From Paractinoplanes ovalisporus (lineage in GTDB: Bacteria; Actinomycetota; Actinomycetes; Mycobacteriales; Micromonosporaceae), in the NCBI RefSeq assembly GCF_016834655.1, contig NZ_JAENHP010000006.1, positions 395,481 to 459,480 on the forward strand: a stretch of 64,000 nucleotides of DNA, read 5' to 3'. A model generated the notes under the pieces. The model did no database searches. It worked only from the letters and a program-made list of their open reading frames with translations, and was not told the DNA's origin. This document shows positions 43,354 to 52,743 of this stretch, one piece after another. A program made the position numbers and the translations under genes. Position 1 is the first letter of the stretch. Each line of letters starts with the position of its first letter.

Positions 43354-44574
43354 TCAAGCAGCGGCCAGCCGGTTGGAGGCATCCAACGCCCGCGTCGACC
43401 AGCGCACCGCGTCCATGTACTGCGGCGCCAGGTCGAAACTGCCCAGCTCACCCCGCTCGTACGAGTCGACCGCGCGCAGCACCTGCCCCAGCCGCCCGCT
43501 GCCGGTCGTGAGCGCGGCCGCCACCGCCGGAGCGAGCGGGAACTGGTCGCTCATCTCGGCCGTCGGGATGCCCAGCACCCCTGCCACCCCGGTGATCACC
43601 CCGGCCATGAACGCCGCGTCGGGGGCGGCCCCGAACCACTGCGCCACGTTCTCGCAGAGCCGGGCCCGGGTCAGGACCCCCAGCATGTGCTCCTCGGTGG
43701 CCCCGCCGACCTCGTCCAGCACCATGAGCATCGCCCATTGCCGGATGTGTTTGAGGCCGACCATCACGATGGCCTGCCGTACGGAGGAAACGCGGTTGGC
43801 GTGCCCGGCGGCGACCGAGTTGCTCGCCCGCAGCACCCGCAGCGACAACGCGGGATCGCTGGCGATGATCGAGACGATGCGCGGCATGTCGGCGTCGGGG
43901 GCGCTGAGCGCGGTGACCAGTTCGAGACGGCGCAGCCGGGAGGGGGAGAGGCTGGCCACCGTCAGCACCTGCGGGTGGCTCAGGGCGTACCCCTGGCGCA
44001 GTTCCATGCCGTAGCGGTCGGCGATCGCGAGCTGTTCCTCGGTCTCCAGCCGTTCGGCCACGAGCTGGATGTTGGGGAACTGGCGGACGGCCGCGACCAC
44101 CTCGTCCAGGTTGCTCAGGTCGCCGTCGAGAAGATCGAGTTTCACGTACGAGGCCAGGCCGAACAGCCGCTCGTGCCCGGCGCCCCAGACGAAGTCGTCC
44201 AGTGCGATCTTGTAGCCGGCCTCGGCCAGGCGCGTGATCCCGGCGATCACCTCGTCGTCCATCTCCACCGTCTCGAGCACCTCGAGCACCACCTGGGCCG
44301 GCCCGAACGGCAGCGCCAGCTCACCCGAGAGGAACTCGCGGGTCAGGTTGATGAAGCACAGGCGGTCACCGGCGACCTCGCGGATCCCGAACTCGGTGAA
44401 CGCGTTGATCATGACGGTGCTGGTCGCGTACGTGTCCTGACGCCCGGCCGCGACCGCCTCCATGCTGCCGCGGAAGAGCAGTTCGTACGCGACGACGTCG
44501 CCCTGTGCATCGAAGATCGGCTGACGGCCGACGTGCACGAGCTTGGTGCCGTCCGCGGAGTCCGATGTCTTCAC
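43354..44574 (-). CDS. EAL-HDOD domain protein (YuxH-like)
   Basis: A 406-residue soluble signalling protein. Residues 10-205 are an EAL-like domain with the degenerate YuxH-type motif YELLFRG in place of EAL and DDFVWGAG in place of DDFGTG, so it probably does not hydrolyse cyclic di-GMP. Residues 215-400 are an HDOD domain (MPRIVSIIASDPALSLRVLR, VSSVRQAIVMVGLKHIRQWAM, ENVAQWFG). Such proteins usually act as adaptors. The GTG at 44574 lies seven bases after the upstream gene's stop; a longer frame to 44631 overlaps that gene and adds an unconserved tail. Confidence 0.86.
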   Translation of the reverse strand: MKTSDSADGTKLVHVGRQPIFDAQGDVVAYELLFRGSMEAVAAGRQDTYATSTVMINAFTEFGIREVAGDRLCFINLTREFLSGELALPFGPAQVVLEVLETVEMDDEVIAGITRLAEAGYKIALDDFVWGAGHERLFGLASYVKLDLLDGDLSNLDEVVAAVRQFPNIQLVAERLETEEQLAIADRYGMELRQGYALSHPQVLTVASLSPSRLRRLELVTALSAPDADMPRIVSIIASDPALSLRVLRASNSVAAGHANRVSSVRQAIVMVGLKHIRQWAMLMVLDEVGGATEEHMLGVLTRARLCENVAQWFGAAPDAAFMAGVITGVAGVLGIPTAEMSDQFPLAPAVAAALTTGSGRLGQVLRAVDSYERGELGSFDLAPQYMDAVRWSTRALDASNRLAAA

Positions 44575-44581
44575 GCGCTGC

Positions 44582-45808
44582 CTATCGGCCGGACGGGTGT
44601 CGAGTTGACGCTTTAACCGAGGTTGATCCACCGGTCAGCCACCACGGACTCGAATAGGCGAGGCCGAAGTCGTTGCACGCGTGACCCACGGGACCGGGTG
44701 TCTCGTTGTCGCGGGCCGGGTCCGAGAGCCGCAGCACGACCCAGTCACCGTCGGACACGTCGAGCGGCACCACGAACTTCACCACCTGCCCGGTCCGCAC
44801 CTCCAGCATCCCCACCACCTCGGGCGCGGCCGGGCCGGGCCGCAGCACCTGCAGCGAGAGCGGGCGACCGGTCAGCCCCTGGCCGCCGTCGAGGTCGAGG
44901 CGGAAGGTCACGTCACCCTTGGCCAGCGGCAGACGACCTCCCATCCGTACGCCGTCGGCCGTGGCGTCCAGGCGCAGCCCGTCGACCCGGCTCGCGAAGA
45001 ACCGGCGCGCCCGCATCGCGGCCAGCACCCCGTCGCGGGTGTTCCCGGTGACCCAGAGCCCCGTACGTCCCTTGCCGTCGTCGTGCCCCCAGTCGCTGCC
45101 GTGCTCGTCGGGGGTGCCGGTCAGGCCGGTCCGCCAGCCCGCGTTGAGACAGGCCACGAGCGGGGACGGGTGGTCCGGCCAGCCGCCGAAGACGTAGTCG
45201 TCGCCGCTGTTGAACATCTCCAGCGCCACCATGTGGTCGGCCAGCCGGGCGTCGTACGCGAAATCGCCGAACACCTCCCGCTGGCGTCCCGGGTGGTTGA
45301 AGCTGCCGATCCCCGAGGTGCCGGCCAGCCACTCGTACAGCTTCTTCTCGTCGGCCGCGGCGCTCAGGTCGGCGAACTCGTCGGTGAACCAGACGTTGAT
45401 GTGGCCGATGTGCGAATGCGACCACTCGAAGCCGCGCAACGTCGTGTAGGAGCCGGGCTGGTAGGCCTGGTCGGCGAGCTTGCCCAGTTTCTTCCACTTG
45501 TGGCCGGTGATGCCGGTGAATCCGGAATCGGTGGCGTGGTCGGTGAGCGCGGCCACGTCCAGACCGGCCGTACGCATCGAATCGAACGCCAGCTCGGGCA
45601 CGCCCATGCCGTCCGAGAGCAGCGTGTGGTTGTGCAGGTCGGCGTGCACCAGCGTGGTGCCGCGGCTGACCCGGGACAACCGGCTGGCGGGTGCCGCCGA
45701 CGCGGATGCCGGGCCCGGCGCGGCGGCCAGCGTGAGCAGACCGCCGGCGCCGGCCAGCAGAGATCGACGGGAGACGGGTCGGTGGGGATGGAGGTGGCCT
45801 GAGGTCAC
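44582..45808 (-). CDS. Tat-exported PHP-domain phosphoesterase
   Basis: A 408-residue exported protein. A twin-arginine signal (PVSRRSLLAGAGGLLTLAAA) leads to a PHP metallophosphoesterase domain: HADLHNHTLLSDGMG supplies metal-binding His/Asp, VAALTDHATDSGF, FEWSHSHIGHINVWF, FNHPGR. A C-terminal beta domain (VTFRLDLDGGQGLTGRPLSLQVL) may bind sugar. Similar proteins are annotated as metal-dependent phosphohydrolases. The GTG start is followed by the HLHPHRP segment. Substrate unknown; activity would be extracellular. Confidence 0.85.
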   Translation of the reverse strand: MTSGHLHPHRPVSRRSLLAGAGGLLTLAAAPGPASASAAPASRLSRVSRGTTLVHADLHNHTLLSDGMGVPELAFDSMRTAGLDVAALTDHATDSGFTGITGHKWKKLGKLADQAYQPGSYTTLRGFEWSHSHIGHINVWFTDEFADLSAAADEKKLYEWLAGTSGIGSFNHPGRQREVFGDFAYDARLADHMVALEMFNSGDDYVFGGWPDHPSPLVACLNAGWRTGLTGTPDEHGSDWGHDDGKGRTGLWVTGNTRDGVLAAMRARRFFASRVDGLRLDATADGVRMGGRLPLAKGDVTFRLDLDGGQGLTGRPLSLQVLRPGPAAPEVVGMLEVRTGQVVKFVVPLDVSDGDWVVLRLSDPARDNETPGPVGHACNDFGLAYSSPWWLTGGSTSVKASTRHPSGR

Positions 45809-45893
45809 CCGAGGAGCATGTCAAGGCCGTCCGTGATGATCAGGCGAATCGCGCAACGACCCTGTCCAGATTGCCCCGTATGAGGTCATCCGT

Positions 45894-46697
45894 TCAGCCG
45901 GTGGTCTGCCACAGGCTGTCGTCCCCGGCCATCAGCCGCGTGGGGCCGCGCTCGGCCACGGCGACCGGCTCGACCGGTGAGTTCCGAGAGTCAACCCCGG
46001 TTTCCCGTACGGGCGGAGGCGGCGCCGCCGGGGCCCAGCGCCCGTCGTCGACGACCCAGGCGGCGGGCTGCTGGTCGGCGCCCGTGCCGGTGATCAGCCA
46101 GCTCCCGTCGGGCCGGGCGGTGATGCCGGTCGCGGACGTCCCGGCCCGATCCGACTCGTCCAACGTGAAGGTCACGCCGTCGGAGGAGAGCCAGGCCGCC
46201 GCCCCGCTGGTCCGGGTCCCGGCGATCGCGAAACCCTGACGGCTCGCGGCGATCGGGCCCACGTCGATGGCCTCGTCACCCCCGTACGTCTCGAACGGGG
46301 CCTTGTTCTCGGTCATCCGCCCGTCCGCCTGCCGTCGCCAGGTGCTGACCCGGGGGTTGCCGTGGGCGCCGCCCGGCACCGAGCCGACCATCGCCACCCG
46401 GCCGTCCGCGCAGGCCACGCTCCGGATGATCTGTCGCGGGCCGTAGTAGCTCTCGGGCCGCGGGACGAACCGGACCTCGGTCCACGGGTCGCCGGTCCAT
46501 GCCGCCGGGCGGGTCTCGGTGGCGCCGGTCCGCACGGCGCCCACGGCCCACCACGTGCCGTCGCAGTCGGCGACGTCGGTCAGCACCACCGGGCCGTCCG
46601 CGGGCAGATCGATCCGGGTCCACGTGGGCGTTTGCTCCGGCTTGCTGCAAGCGGCGACCAGCAGCACGGCGAGGATGAAAGAAAACGAGCGCTTCAC
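45894..46697 (-). CDS. Lipoprotein of unknown function with propeller-like repeats
   Basis: A 267-residue lipoprotein (FSFILAVLLVAACSKPE, lipidated Cys near 17). The mature part is built of beta strands with Trp and Gly (TWWAVGAVRTG, IRSVACADGRVAMVGSVP, GFAIAGTRTSGAAAWLSSDG, GSWLITGTG), which resembles a small beta-propeller. No family is recognised. The GTG at 46697 gives a tidy signal peptide; a TTG five codons earlier is possible. Its promoter region is shared with the divergent glycosidase-like gene. Confidence 0.75.
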   Translation of the reverse strand: MKRSFSFILAVLLVAACSKPEQTPTWTRIDLPADGPVVLTDVADCDGTWWAVGAVRTGATETRPAAWTGDPWTEVRFVPRPESYYGPRQIIRSVACADGRVAMVGSVPGGAHGNPRVSTWRRQADGRMTENKAPFETYGGDEAIDVGPIAASRQGFAIAGTRTSGAAAWLSSDGVTFTLDESDRAGTSATGITARPDGSWLITGTGADQQPAAWVVDDGRWAPAAPPPPVRETGVDSRNSPVEPVAVAERGPTRLMAGDDSLWQTTG

Positions 46698-46737
46698 GTA
46701 AGCATCGAGCAATCTGCCGAAAACTCTGGACCGAACC

Positions 46738-46767
46738 TTGTGGACTGCGTCACAGCAATCTTATGGT
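46738..46767 (+). promoter_or_regulatory. Candidate promoter of the secreted beta-helix gene
   Basis: TTGTGG (46738-46743), an 18-base spacer and TATGGT (46762-46767). Transcription would start near 46774, giving a leader of about 60 bases. Confidence 0.4.
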
Positions 46768-46832
46768 CACTCCACCCCACCCGGTGCCCGTCCCGCCGCG
46801 GGGAACGCTCCCCTCGAGAAAGAGCCTCGTTG

Positions 46833-48815
46833 ATGCCTTCGTCCTTCCGGCGGCCGGTCCTCACGGCCATCGCCGCGTTGAGCGCCCTCACGCTCCTTCC
46901 GTCCCCGGCATTCGCTTCGCCCTCGTCCTCGGCCGTGGTCACCCGCGCCGCCCTCGATCCCTCCCTGGTGGCCGGTCGCGGCGCCTCGGTCGCGTTCTCG
47001 GAACAGGAGGCCGAGCGCGCCAAGACCAGCGGCACGGTCATCGGCCCCGACCGCACCGCCTACACGCTGCCCGCCGAGGCCTCCGGCCGTTCCGCCGTGC
47101 GGCTCACCCCGGGCCAGTACGTCGAGTTCACGCTGCCCAAGGCGGCCAACGCGATCACCGTGCGCTACAGCATCCCCGACTCGGCGACCGGCGGCGGCCT
47201 GACCGCGCCCCTGACCGTCAAGGCCGGCGGCACCACCCGCACGATGACGCTGACCTCGCAGTACTCGTGGCTCTACAACCAGTACCCGTTCACCAACGAC
47301 CCGGGCGCCGACCTGCTGCACCCCGACTGGTGGATCACCGAGTGCGCCTGCGTGCCGGCCCAGACCACACCTGCGCCGGTGATCAGCAAGCCGTTCCGGC
47401 CCGCCCACTTCTACGACGAGCAGCGCCTGCTGCTGGGCCGCACGGTCGCGGCGGGGGAGAAGGTGCGCCTCACCGCGTCGTCGGCCGTGCCGTGGACGGT
47501 CATCGACCTGCTCGACTCGGAACAGGTCGGTCTCCCGTACGTCAATCTGATCGCGGCCAACGTGCTCGCGTTCGGCGCCGACCCGACCGGCCGCCGCGAC
47601 TCCGCCCCCGCGTTCGACAAGGCCATCGCGTTCGCGAAGAAGGCCAGGCTCAAGGTGTACGTGCCGCCGGGCGTCTTCCAGGTCAACCGCCACATCATGG
47701 TCGACGACGTGACGATCGAGGGCGCCGGCAACTGGTACACGATCATCAAGGGGCGTGAGGTCGCCCTGCCGACGCCCGCGCCCGACGGCTCGGTGCACAC
47801 CGGGGTCGGCTTCTACGGCAAGGACGCGGCCGACGGCGGCAGCCGCAACGTGCACCTCTCCGGCTTCGCGATCCAGGGTGACGTACGGGAAAGAATTGAC
47901 ACCGACCAGGTCAACGGGGTCGGCGGAGCGATGAGCGACTCGACGATCAAGGGTCTGCACATCCAGCACACCAAGGTCGGGCTGTGGTTCGACGGGCCGA
48001 TGAGCAACACCCGGGTCGAGGGCAACATCATCGTCGACCAGATCGCCGACGGCCTGAACTTCCACACCGGAGTCACGAACTCGGTGGCGCGCAACAACTT
48101 CATCCGCAACAGCGGCGACGACGCGCTCGCGATGTGGGCCGAGAAGACCACCAACGCCGGCAACACGTTCGACCGCAACACCGTGCAGACCCCGGTGCTG
48201 GCCAACGGCGTCGCGATCTACGGCGGTAGGGACATCACCGTCTCGAACAACCTGATCGCCGACCCGGTCCGCGAGGGCAGCGCTCTGCATGCCGGGTCGC
48301 GCTTCGGGGCCGAGCCGTTCACCGGCACTCTTCGCTTCACGGGGAATACGACGGTCCGTGCCGGCACCCTCGAACTGAACTGGAACATCGGGCTGGGTGC
48401 GATCTGGATCTATGCGCTCGACCGCAGCATCGACGCCGCCATCGAGGTCACCGGCGACCACTACCTCGACAGCACCTACAACGCGATCATGATGGTGTCG
48501 GAGTGGTCGGTGAAGGACCTCTACTCGATCCCGGACGCCCACTTCAAGGACGTCCGGATCGACGGCACCGGTACGAGCGTGCTCAGCGCCCGGGTGGCCG
48601 GCGGCGCGTCGTTCGAGAACGTCGACGCCCGCAACGTGGGTGCGGTCGGCGTGAACAACTGCGGCAGCTTCGGCTTCACCCCGGCCGGATCCGAGTTCAC
48701 CGTCACCGACCGTGGTGGCAACGACGGCTGGCTCGCGCCCTGGATGCTGCCCAACACGATCACCTGTGACGACCGCCCGCCGGTCGTCGCGCCCCCGGCG
48801 CCCTCTCCCTGGTAG
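46833..48815 (+). CDS. Secreted right-handed beta-helix protein, glycosyl hydrolase 28-like
   Basis: A 660-residue exported protein. A signal peptide (VLTAIAALSALTLLPSPAFA) is followed by a carbohydrate-binding-like jelly roll (AYTLPAEASGRSAVRLTPGQ, YVEFTLPKAANAITVRYSIP) and, from about residue 240, a pectate-lyase/GH28-type parallel beta-helix entered by NVLAFGADPTGRRDSAPAFD. Rungs show repeating NxIVD, NNFIRNSGDDAL and ISNN-like turns; the GDDA motif lies where GH28 enzymes carry catalytic Asp. It ends in a short Pro-rich tail. Likely a polysaccharide-degrading enzyme; related proteins include alpha-1,3-glucanase-type enzymes, but the substrate cannot be set here. Confidence 0.82.
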   Translation: MPSSFRRPVLTAIAALSALTLLPSPAFASPSSSAVVTRAALDPSLVAGRGASVAFSEQEAERAKTSGTVIGPDRTAYTLPAEASGRSAVRLTPGQYVEFTLPKAANAITVRYSIPDSATGGGLTAPLTVKAGGTTRTMTLTSQYSWLYNQYPFTNDPGADLLHPDWWITECACVPAQTTPAPVISKPFRPAHFYDEQRLLLGRTVAAGEKVRLTASSAVPWTVIDLLDSEQVGLPYVNLIAANVLAFGADPTGRRDSAPAFDKAIAFAKKARLKVYVPPGVFQVNRHIMVDDVTIEGAGNWYTIIKGREVALPTPAPDGSVHTGVGFYGKDAADGGSRNVHLSGFAIQGDVRERIDTDQVNGVGGAMSDSTIKGLHIQHTKVGLWFDGPMSNTRVEGNIIVDQIADGLNFHTGVTNSVARNNFIRNSGDDALAMWAEKTTNAGNTFDRNTVQTPVLANGVAIYGGRDITVSNNLIADPVREGSALHAGSRFGAEPFTGTLRFTGNTTVRAGTLELNWNIGLGAIWIYALDRSIDAAIEVTGDHYLDSTYNAIMMVSEWSVKDLYSIPDAHFKDVRIDGTGTSVLSARVAGGASFENVDARNVGAVGVNNCGSFGFTPAGSEFTVTDRGGNDGWLAPWMLPNTITCDDRPPVVAPPAPSPW

Positions 48816-48827
48816 CCAGTTCGCCGC

Positions 48828-48862
48828 GGTCGCCTCGTCCGAACGATTCGGGCGGGGCGACC
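48828..48862 (+). terminator. Hairpin after the beta-helix gene
   Basis: GGTCGCC (48828-48834) pairs with GGCGACC (48856-48862), with an inner stem CCGAA/TTCGG (48839-48843 with 48847-48851). It lies 13 bases after the stop. Confidence 0.6.
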
Positions 48863-48912
48863 CGGTCTTGGTAGCCTTCTCGATCGGGAGTCTTCAGTCG
48901 GGAGAGGTTGCG

Positions 48913-49800
48913 TTGAGTCAGACACTGCTGGTCACCGGTGGCGCCGGTTTTGTCGGTTCCGCCCTGATCAAGTCCCTGCTCGAAGACTTCCCGGCGGCCG
49001 CGGTGGTGTCACTCGACAACTACTTCACCGGCGTCCCGGAGAACCACGTGAACGACCCCCGGGTGACCTACCTCGACGGCTCGACCGCCGACCTGGCCAA
49101 GATCTGGGCCGATCGGGGCCTGCCCCGCCCCGAGATCGTGTTCCACCTGGGCGAATACTCCCGGATCGTCACCTCGTTCGAAGACCACGACCTCACCTGG
49201 GACTTCAACCTCCTCGGCACCAAGGAGGTGGTCAAGTTCGCGGCGGCCCACGGTGCGAAGCTGATCTACGCGGGTTCGAGCTCGAAGTTCGGCAACGACG
49301 GGCAGGACGAGAACCTCAACCCGTACGCGTGGACCAAGGCCAAGAACATCGAGTACATCAAGAACTACTCGAACTGGTACGGCCTCGACTACGCGATCAC
49401 GTACTTCTACAACGTCTACGGCCCCGGCCAGATCACCAGCGGCAAGTACGCGACGGTGATCGGCATCTTCGAGGACAAATACCTCAAGGGCGAGCCGCTG
49501 CCGGTCGTCTCCCCGGGCACCCAGACCCGCGACTTCACCCACATCGACGACATCGTGCGCGGCATCGTGCTGGTCGCCCAGAAGGCCGGCGGCGACGGCT
49601 ACCTGCTCGGCGCCGGCCACGAGTGGCCCATCCTCGAGGTCGCGAAGATGTTCGGGGTTCCGTACGAGCTGACCCCGGCCCTGCGCGGCGAGCGCACCCG
49701 CGGCCAGGCCGACACCACCAAGGCCGGCGAGCTGGGCTGGGCCCCCGAGCGGCGCCTCGACGACTACATCGCCTCGTTCGTGGCGGCCCACCCGCGCTGA
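48913..49800 (+). CDS. NAD-dependent sugar nucleotide epimerase/dehydratase
   Basis: A 295-residue extended SDR of the UDP-glucose epimerase type. N-terminal LLVTGGAGFVGSALIKSL binds NAD; the DNYFTG loop, HLGEYSR, SSSKFGN, a YAWTKAKN active-site YxxxK and RDFTHIDDIVRGIVLV follow. The start is TTG, with GGAG nine bases upstream, which places the glycine motif at the expected distance; no ATG or GTG fits. It is somewhat shorter than usual at the C-terminus. It is likely part of surface polysaccharide synthesis. The next gene starts 35 bases later. Confidence 0.88.
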   Translation: MSQTLLVTGGAGFVGSALIKSLLEDFPAAAVVSLDNYFTGVPENHVNDPRVTYLDGSTADLAKIWADRGLPRPEIVFHLGEYSRIVTSFEDHDLTWDFNLLGTKEVVKFAAAHGAKLIYAGSSSKFGNDGQDENLNPYAWTKAKNIEYIKNYSNWYGLDYAITYFYNVYGPGQITSGKYATVIGIFEDKYLKGEPLPVVSPGTQTRDFTHIDDIVRGIVLVAQKAGGDGYLLGAGHEWPILEVAKMFGVPYELTPALRGERTRGQADTTKAGELGWAPERRLDDYIASFVAAHPR

Positions 49801-49835
49801 CGTTTACCAACGCTCCATCTGGGGATGCGCCGGCC

Positions 49836-51266
49836 ATGGACCAGCGGCGCACCCCCGTACTGGAAGCGATCGAGAAGTTCCGCGAGGGCGACAGCTACAC
49901 CTTCGCGCTTCCGGGACACCGGTTCGGCCAGAAGCTCGATGACCGAACCGTCTCTGTGCTCTCCCGGGGGGCCTTCGAAGCCGACGTGATCACCGCGAAG
50001 GCGGTGGTCTCCGAGGCCGAGGAGCTGATGGCCGACGCCGTCGGAGCGCGGCACGCGGTGTTCACGACCTGCGGGTCCAGCATTTCGATGCACACGGCGA
50101 TGCTCACCGTCATCGGGCCCGGCAAGCGGGTGCTGGTCGACCGCAACGTGCACAAGTCCGTGGTGGCGTCACTGATCCTCTCCGGCGCCGACCCGGTCTG
50201 GCTGCGGCCGCGCTGGGATCACGAGAACCAGATCGCCCACCCGGCGAGTGCCGAGGACGTCGAGGAGGCGCTGCGCCGGGAGCCCAACGCCGCCGCCGTC
50301 CTCATGATCACTCCGACCGAGTACGGGACCGGTGCCGACGTACGGGGAATCGCTCGTCTCTGTCATCGCCGCGGCATTCCGTTGCTGGTCGACGAGGCGT
50401 GGGGTGCGCACTTCCCGTTCCACCCCGACCTGCCGACCGCGGCCGTTCACGCCGGCGCCGACCTGGCCATCCAGAGCCTGCACAAGGCCGACGGCGGGCT
50501 CTGCCAGGCCTCGATGATCCTGCTCGGCAGCGACCGGGTGGACCCCGTCGACCTGCGGCGGCAACTCGACCTGATCACCACGACCAGCCCGTCCGCCCTG
50601 GTCTACGGCTCGATCGACGGCTTCCGGCGGCGCATGGTGTCGGACGGCCGCCAGCTGCTCGACCACGCCCTGGGCCGGATCAACCATCTGCGCGCCCGGC
50701 TGCACAAGATCCCCGGTCTCGAGGTGCTGGACGAGACGATCATCGGGCACGACAGCGTCGCCGAGTGGGACCCGTTCAAGCTCTCGGTCGACGTCTCCGG
50801 CCTGGGCATCAGCGGCTACCAGGCGAAGGACTGGATGTCCGGCCGGGAGCGCCTGGTGATGCAGCTCGGCGACGCCCGCCGGGTGGTCTGCTCGCTCACC
50901 TACTCCGACACCGAGGTGGCCCTGGAGCGCCTGGCCGACGCGTTCGAACGGCTGGCCGCCGAACCGCCCGCGCCCGACCGGCCGGCCCCGGCCGTGCCGC
51001 CGCTGCACGAGCTCGACCTCGAGCAGGCGATGAACCCGCGCGAGGCCTGGTTCGCCCGCACCGACCAGGTCACCGACCCGGCCGGGCGCATCTCGGCCGA
51101 GATGATCAGCCCCTACCCGCCGGGCGTCCCGGTGATCCTGCCCGGCGAGCGCTTCAACGCCGAGGTCGTCGACTACCTGCGCGCGGGCGTGGCGTCCGGC
51201 ATGACCCTGCCGGACGCCACCGACCCGTCGATGAAGACCTTCCGCGTCGTGCAGGAGAGGAGCTAG
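49836..51266 (+). CDS. PLP-dependent Orn/Lys/Arg decarboxylase family protein
   Basis: A 476-residue fold-type I PLP enzyme of the Orn/Lys/Arg decarboxylase group (short, Gram-positive SpeA-like form). Seen are FALPGHRFG, the substrate/cofactor segment VFTTCGSSISMHTAML, LLVDEAWGAHFPFHP with the cofactor Asp, the Schiff-base Lys in SLHKADGG, and the C-terminal domain ending EMISPYPPGVPVILPGE. Products would be polyamine precursors or a modified amino acid. The ATG at 49836 has only a distant GGGG. It is three bases from the stop of the convergent RTX-type gene. Confidence 0.9.
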   Translation: MDQRRTPVLEAIEKFREGDSYTFALPGHRFGQKLDDRTVSVLSRGAFEADVITAKAVVSEAEELMADAVGARHAVFTTCGSSISMHTAMLTVIGPGKRVLVDRNVHKSVVASLILSGADPVWLRPRWDHENQIAHPASAEDVEEALRREPNAAAVLMITPTEYGTGADVRGIARLCHRRGIPLLVDEAWGAHFPFHPDLPTAAVHAGADLAIQSLHKADGGLCQASMILLGSDRVDPVDLRRQLDLITTTSPSALVYGSIDGFRRRMVSDGRQLLDHALGRINHLRARLHKIPGLEVLDETIIGHDSVAEWDPFKLSVDVSGLGISGYQAKDWMSGRERLVMQLGDARRVVCSLTYSDTEVALERLADAFERLAAEPPAPDRPAPAVPPLHELDLEQAMNPREAWFARTDQVTDPAGRISAEMISPYPPGVPVILPGERFNAEVVDYLRAGVASGMTLPDATDPSMKTFRVVQERS

Positions 51267-51269
51267 ACC

Positions 51270-52700
51270 CTAGGGCGTCGGCTCGGCCGGTGGGGTGGTG
51301 GGCAGGCTTTCGCAGTCGGTCATCACCTCGTGCGTGCCGGTGGGGGGTGCGTAGCACGAGTCGGTGTCGCCGCCGCCCGAGAGCGTCTCGGAACCGGAGA
51401 CGGAACCGGCCGGCTCGGACCAGAGGAGGTCGTTGCCGTCGCTGCCGTAGAGGCGGTCGGCGCCGGTACCGCCGAACAGGATGTCCTCGCCGGTGCTGCC
51501 CCAGAGCACGTCGTCGCCGGGGCCACCGACGACGAAGCCGCCGCCGGCGCCGGCCCAGATGGTGTCGTTGCCGGCCTCGCCGTATCCGTCGCCGCTGAGG
51601 CCGATGCGGATCACGTCGTTGCCGGCGCCACCCCGGACGATGTTCTCGCCCGTACCGCCGTCGAGTTCGTCGTTGCCGCCCTGGCCGAACAGCTTGTCAT
51701 TGCCGGTGTCGCCCCGGATCACGTCGTTGGCCGTGCCCCCGTAGAGGGTGTCGTCGCCCGCGCCGCCGTCGATCAGGAGGGCGCGGCCGGTGCCGATGTA
51801 GACGGTGTCGTTGCCGCCGCCCGCCTCGACCGTCTCGTCCCCGGGGCCGGCGTCGATCAGGTTGGGCCCGTCGTTGCCCCAGATGTAGTCGTAGCCGGGA
51901 GTGCCGGTCACGTTCTCGATCTGGTAGAGCCAGTCGTTGTCCGGGATCATGACGCCGAGCGTGTGGACCTCACCGCGGCCGTTCCGCAGATCGATGTTCC
52001 CGCTCGCGGTGGCGGCCGCGTAGGCGTACGAGATGGTGTCGGTGCCCGCCCCGCCATAGACCATGTCGCCGCCACCGCCGCCGGCCAGCCAGTCGTTGCC
52101 GGCCTCGCCGTACATGACGTCGTTGCCGGCCCACCCGTTGAGCACGTCGTTGCCGGCGCCGCCGTACATCTTGTCGTTGCCGACGCCGCCGCTCAGGTTG
52201 TCGTTGCCGTCGCCGCCCGAGACGACGTCGTTGCCGGTGCCGGCGAGGATGCGGTCGTTGCCCGCGTCGCCGTACAGGCTGTTGGCGACGTTGTTGCCCG
52301 TGAGCGTGTCGTTGCCCGCGCCCGCCGAGACCAGGGCGGTCAGGCCGGCGGTCTTGTTGACGAACGTGTCGTTACCGTCGCCCAGGCTCACCCGCAGTGC
52401 CTTGGGCGCGCTCTTCGGCGTACAGGTGACCTTGGTGCTGTCGCCCTTCACGGCCTTGCAACCCGAGCCCGCCTTGACGGCGACCCGGTCGTCGACGGTG
52501 ACCGTGCTGCCCGCATGAGTCACGACGACGCTGTTGGTGGCGCCCGCGGCCGCGACGAACTGCACCGTGGTGCCCGAGACCGAAGCGGTTCCGGCGGTGG
52601 CGGCCTCGGCCGACTCGGCCGAGAAGATGGTCGAGGCGACGGCCGTGGAACCGGCGGCTACGACGAGAACAGCGGGGAGCAACCACTTCCGGCGTGACAT
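51270..52700 (-). CDS. Secreted RTX-type calcium-binding repeat protein, copy 1
   Basis: A 476-residue exported protein. A Sec signal peptide (KWLLPAVLVVAAGSTAVASTIF) precedes a short beta domain (40-105, with two Cys at the CKAVKGDSTKVTC loop). About 30 hemolysin-type nonapeptides GGxGxDxUx follow, which fold into a calcium-loaded beta-roll: AGNDVLNGWAGNDVM and similar. A non-repeat segment interrupts them around 225-265 (NIDLRNGRGEVHTLGVMIPD). A Cys pair and a Pro-rich tail end it. The ATG follows AAGGA. No type I secretion genes are near, consistent with Sec export in a monoderm. It is a tandem paralogue of the next gene upstream. Confidence 0.88.
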   Translation of the reverse strand: MSRRKWLLPAVLVVAAGSTAVASTIFSAESAEAATAGTASVSGTTVQFVAAAGATNSVVVTHAGSTVTVDDRVAVKAGSGCKAVKGDSTKVTCTPKSAPKALRVSLGDGNDTFVNKTAGLTALVSAGAGNDTLTGNNVANSLYGDAGNDRILAGTGNDVVSGGDGNDNLSGGVGNDKMYGGAGNDVLNGWAGNDVMYGEAGNDWLAGGGGGDMVYGGAGTDTISYAYAAATASGNIDLRNGRGEVHTLGVMIPDNDWLYQIENVTGTPGYDYIWGNDGPNLIDAGPGDETVEAGGGNDTVYIGTGRALLIDGGAGDDTLYGGTANDVIRGDTGNDKLFGQGGNDELDGGTGENIVRGGAGNDVIRIGLSGDGYGEAGNDTIWAGAGGGFVVGGPGDDVLWGSTGEDILFGGTGADRLYGSDGNDLLWSEPAGSVSGSETLSGGGDTDSCYAPPTGTHEVMTDCESLPTTPPAEPTP

Positions 52701-52743
52701 GTTCGTCCTTTGTATAGGGCGGGGAGTGGGATCATAGACGGTC

